A stretch of DNA of 64,000 nucleotides, from positions 8,556,001 to 8,620,000 of the forward strand of contig JANTQA010000033.1 of assembly GCA_027625915.1 (NCBI GenBank), given 5' to 3'. The position numbers were made by a program, and so were the translations under genes. Numbering within the stretch: the first letter of the stretch is position 1; the number at the start of each line of letters is the position of its first letter. The DNA is from Anaeramoeba flamelloides (lineage: Eukaryota > Metamonada > Anaeramoebidae). The notes below the pieces were generated by a model, which did not search any database, was not told where the DNA came from, and saw only the letters and a list, made by a program, of their open reading frames with translations. Below, one piece after another: positions 62,721-64,000 of this stretch.

Positions 62721-62784
62721 ATTTAAAAAATATTTGGTATAATTATAATATAAATAAAAATTTTTCTCCTGCGGTGTCATACAG

Positions 62785-62830
62785 TGCTTCAAGCCCCGGC
62801 AGAGTGCTGTAGAGTGCCCATATTTTCCAT
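62785..62830 (-). repeat. Inverted copy of the CACTCTACAGCACT repeat
   Basis: AGTGCTGTAGAGTGCC at 62803-62818 is the exact reverse complement of 30199-30214. The local sequence AAGCCCCGGCAGAG is one of the most GC-rich patches of the window. Confidence 0.6.
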
Positions 62831-63028
62831 AATTTACCAGAAATGGAAAACAATCAAAGATTTTACTCCATTATGTTAAATTCTGAATAAACGAAGTAAG
62901 ATTTTCTTGCGGTTTTATTTTTAACGAATAGAATCTATTGAATCTCCGAATAAACAAAAAACTCAATAAAAACTAACACTGTTTTTTTTTTATTTTTAGA
63001 AATTAAAATATTTTTTTTTGAATCAATC

Positions 63029-63799
63029 AAATATTCTCAAAAATACCCGAAAATCAAAAATACCCGAAAATTTTTTAATCACGAAAAAACACTTTATGAA
63101 CAACTTCTAAGATTCTATAGTGCCAATATACTCAGTTTAAAGGTAAATTTGGAATTTTATTTTCGAACTTTTTTTTTGACTGAAGATATCAAAATTCAAA
63201 AAATATAAATTTTAGGGAATGGTATTCAGCCCATTTTTTGTGAAAGAACGTGGTATCTTGGATGAATGTAACCATTCTGATCATTGCGAAATGGTATTAA
63301 CTAAATGAGAGAAAATTTATTTGTAATGAAAATTTCTAATTGTTTATCATTACCCATAATTTTGTGATCTTAAATACAATCTAAAAATAACCGAGTAAAA
63401 TATAATCGTACAATAGTTGCTCATACCCTACACAAGGTTACCCAAGCCAAACTCTATTTAACTCACCATTCAATAAATAGGAACTAGTTTAACCAAAACG
63501 GACAACCACATACCATACCAAACCTAAAACAACCAATACCAATACCCTGACAAACACAAACACGTACCCTAATAAGTGTCAACTATTACTCAAATTTGCT
63601 CAAAAGGGACCAAAAACTCTTAAAGGGTCTAAAGTAGAAAATTCATAAAAAATATTTTGACTGAACGTAAAATTGTAATTTTACCATTAAACTAAGTATA
63701 CAGACATTAGAGTATCTCCGAAGTTGTTCAAAAAGTTTTTTTTCGTGATCAAAAAAATTTTCGGGTATTTTCGATTTTCGTGTATTTTAGGGAATATTT
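63029..63799. mobile_element. 771 bp inverted-repeat element with C-rich core
   Basis: Arms of about 115 bp: the left begins AAATATTCTCAAAAATACCC, and the right, read inward, begins AAATATTCCCTAAAATACAC. Both contain AATACCCGAAAATTTTTT, ATCACGAAAAAA and TGAACAACTTC. The core at about 63400-63600 is depleted in G and rich in C on this strand (many ACC and CCA steps). No coding capacity and no clear target duplication. Confidence 0.8.
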
Positions 63800-64000
63800 C
63801 TAACACTCTCTTTCAAAATATTTTTTTTTCATTTTGAAATCAAGTACCCAAAAATAATATTTTGTAATATATGAAAATTTTTTTCAAAAGGGTTTCATGT
63901 ACTTACTTGCTTAAGAAAGTCTCTATTTGGTAAATAGTTCAAAATTCAAGTAAATTCTTATTATTTAAATTTCTTCAATAAACAGATTTTTAGTGTTTTT

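Larger units (their letters stand above)
57719..64000. other. Gene-free interval to the window end
   Basis: No intact gene. It holds a family A element with a nested insertion (59161-60075), an AT microsatellite (60830-60854), a decayed LINE-type reverse transcriptase (61960-62720), a GC-richer repeat piece (62780-62830) and a 771 bp inverted-repeat element (63029-63799). The stretches 57760-59160 and 60250-61950 show only A/T-rich simple sequence. Confidence 0.6.

Noticed and set aside
63400-63600. Telomeric repeat at the window end
   Set aside because: The C-rich stretch has no regular short unit and lies inside an inverted-repeat element with ordinary sequence on both sides.
1-64000. tRNA, rRNA, snRNA and CRISPR arrays
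   Set aside because: No T-loop GTTCRA pattern in a cloverleaf context, no conserved U6 or 5S block and no regular spacer-repeat array were seen.

Overview
This 64 kb window is nuclear DNA from an AT-rich unicellular eukaryote. The genes have GT-AG introns, use the standard stop codons and encode proteins full of Asn, Lys and Glu runs. The recognisable proteins are eukaryotic: Sec7-PH, Furry, ribosomal stalk P0, four-CH plastin and UBA. Gene density is low, gaps between genes reach 7 kb, and several introns exceed 1 kb. That argues against compact genomes such as Dictyostelium and suits an amoeboid protist of the Anaeramoeba type; the taxonomic guess is inference only.

Layout, left to right. 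3-9060 (+): the 3' part of a gene for a giant acidic repeat protein ending in Sec7 and PH domains, in four exons. 14111-28070 (+): a complete three-exon Furry (Fry/Tao3/Mor2) scaffold gene of about 3071 residues. 35506-38437 (+): three-exon ribosomal protein P0. 43014-43763 (+): a coiled-coil protein resembling dynein adaptors. 45404-48649 (+): a plastin/fimbrin with four CH domains behind a long coiled coil, with reading-frame changes at poly-A runs. 51641-52540 (+): a basic, TP-motif-rich protein with one intron. 56945-57718 (-): a small UBA-domain protein with one intron. Exon joins were chosen because phases match and family alignment continues across the joins.

There is no operon-like logic. 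Several genes fit a cell-shape and trafficking theme (Arf-GEF-like protein, Furry, plastin, possible dynein adaptor), but their proximity is probably incidental.

The gaps and long introns hold decayed mobile DNA. Short terminal-inverted-repeat elements are the clearest: a GTGGAAAAAAAGTGAAAC family with three copies, TA-flanked elements with CAGTC-type ends (one case of nesting readable to the base), a TTAA-flanked element, and a 771 bp element with about 115 bp arms around a C-rich core. There are also two decayed non-LTR (LINE-type) reverse transcriptase fragments and several older dispersed repeats. No tRNA, rRNA, CRISPR or convincing virus-derived element was found. The most interesting protein observation is a full-length Sec7 fold that appears to lack its catalytic glutamate and its NT(D/S)LH motif.
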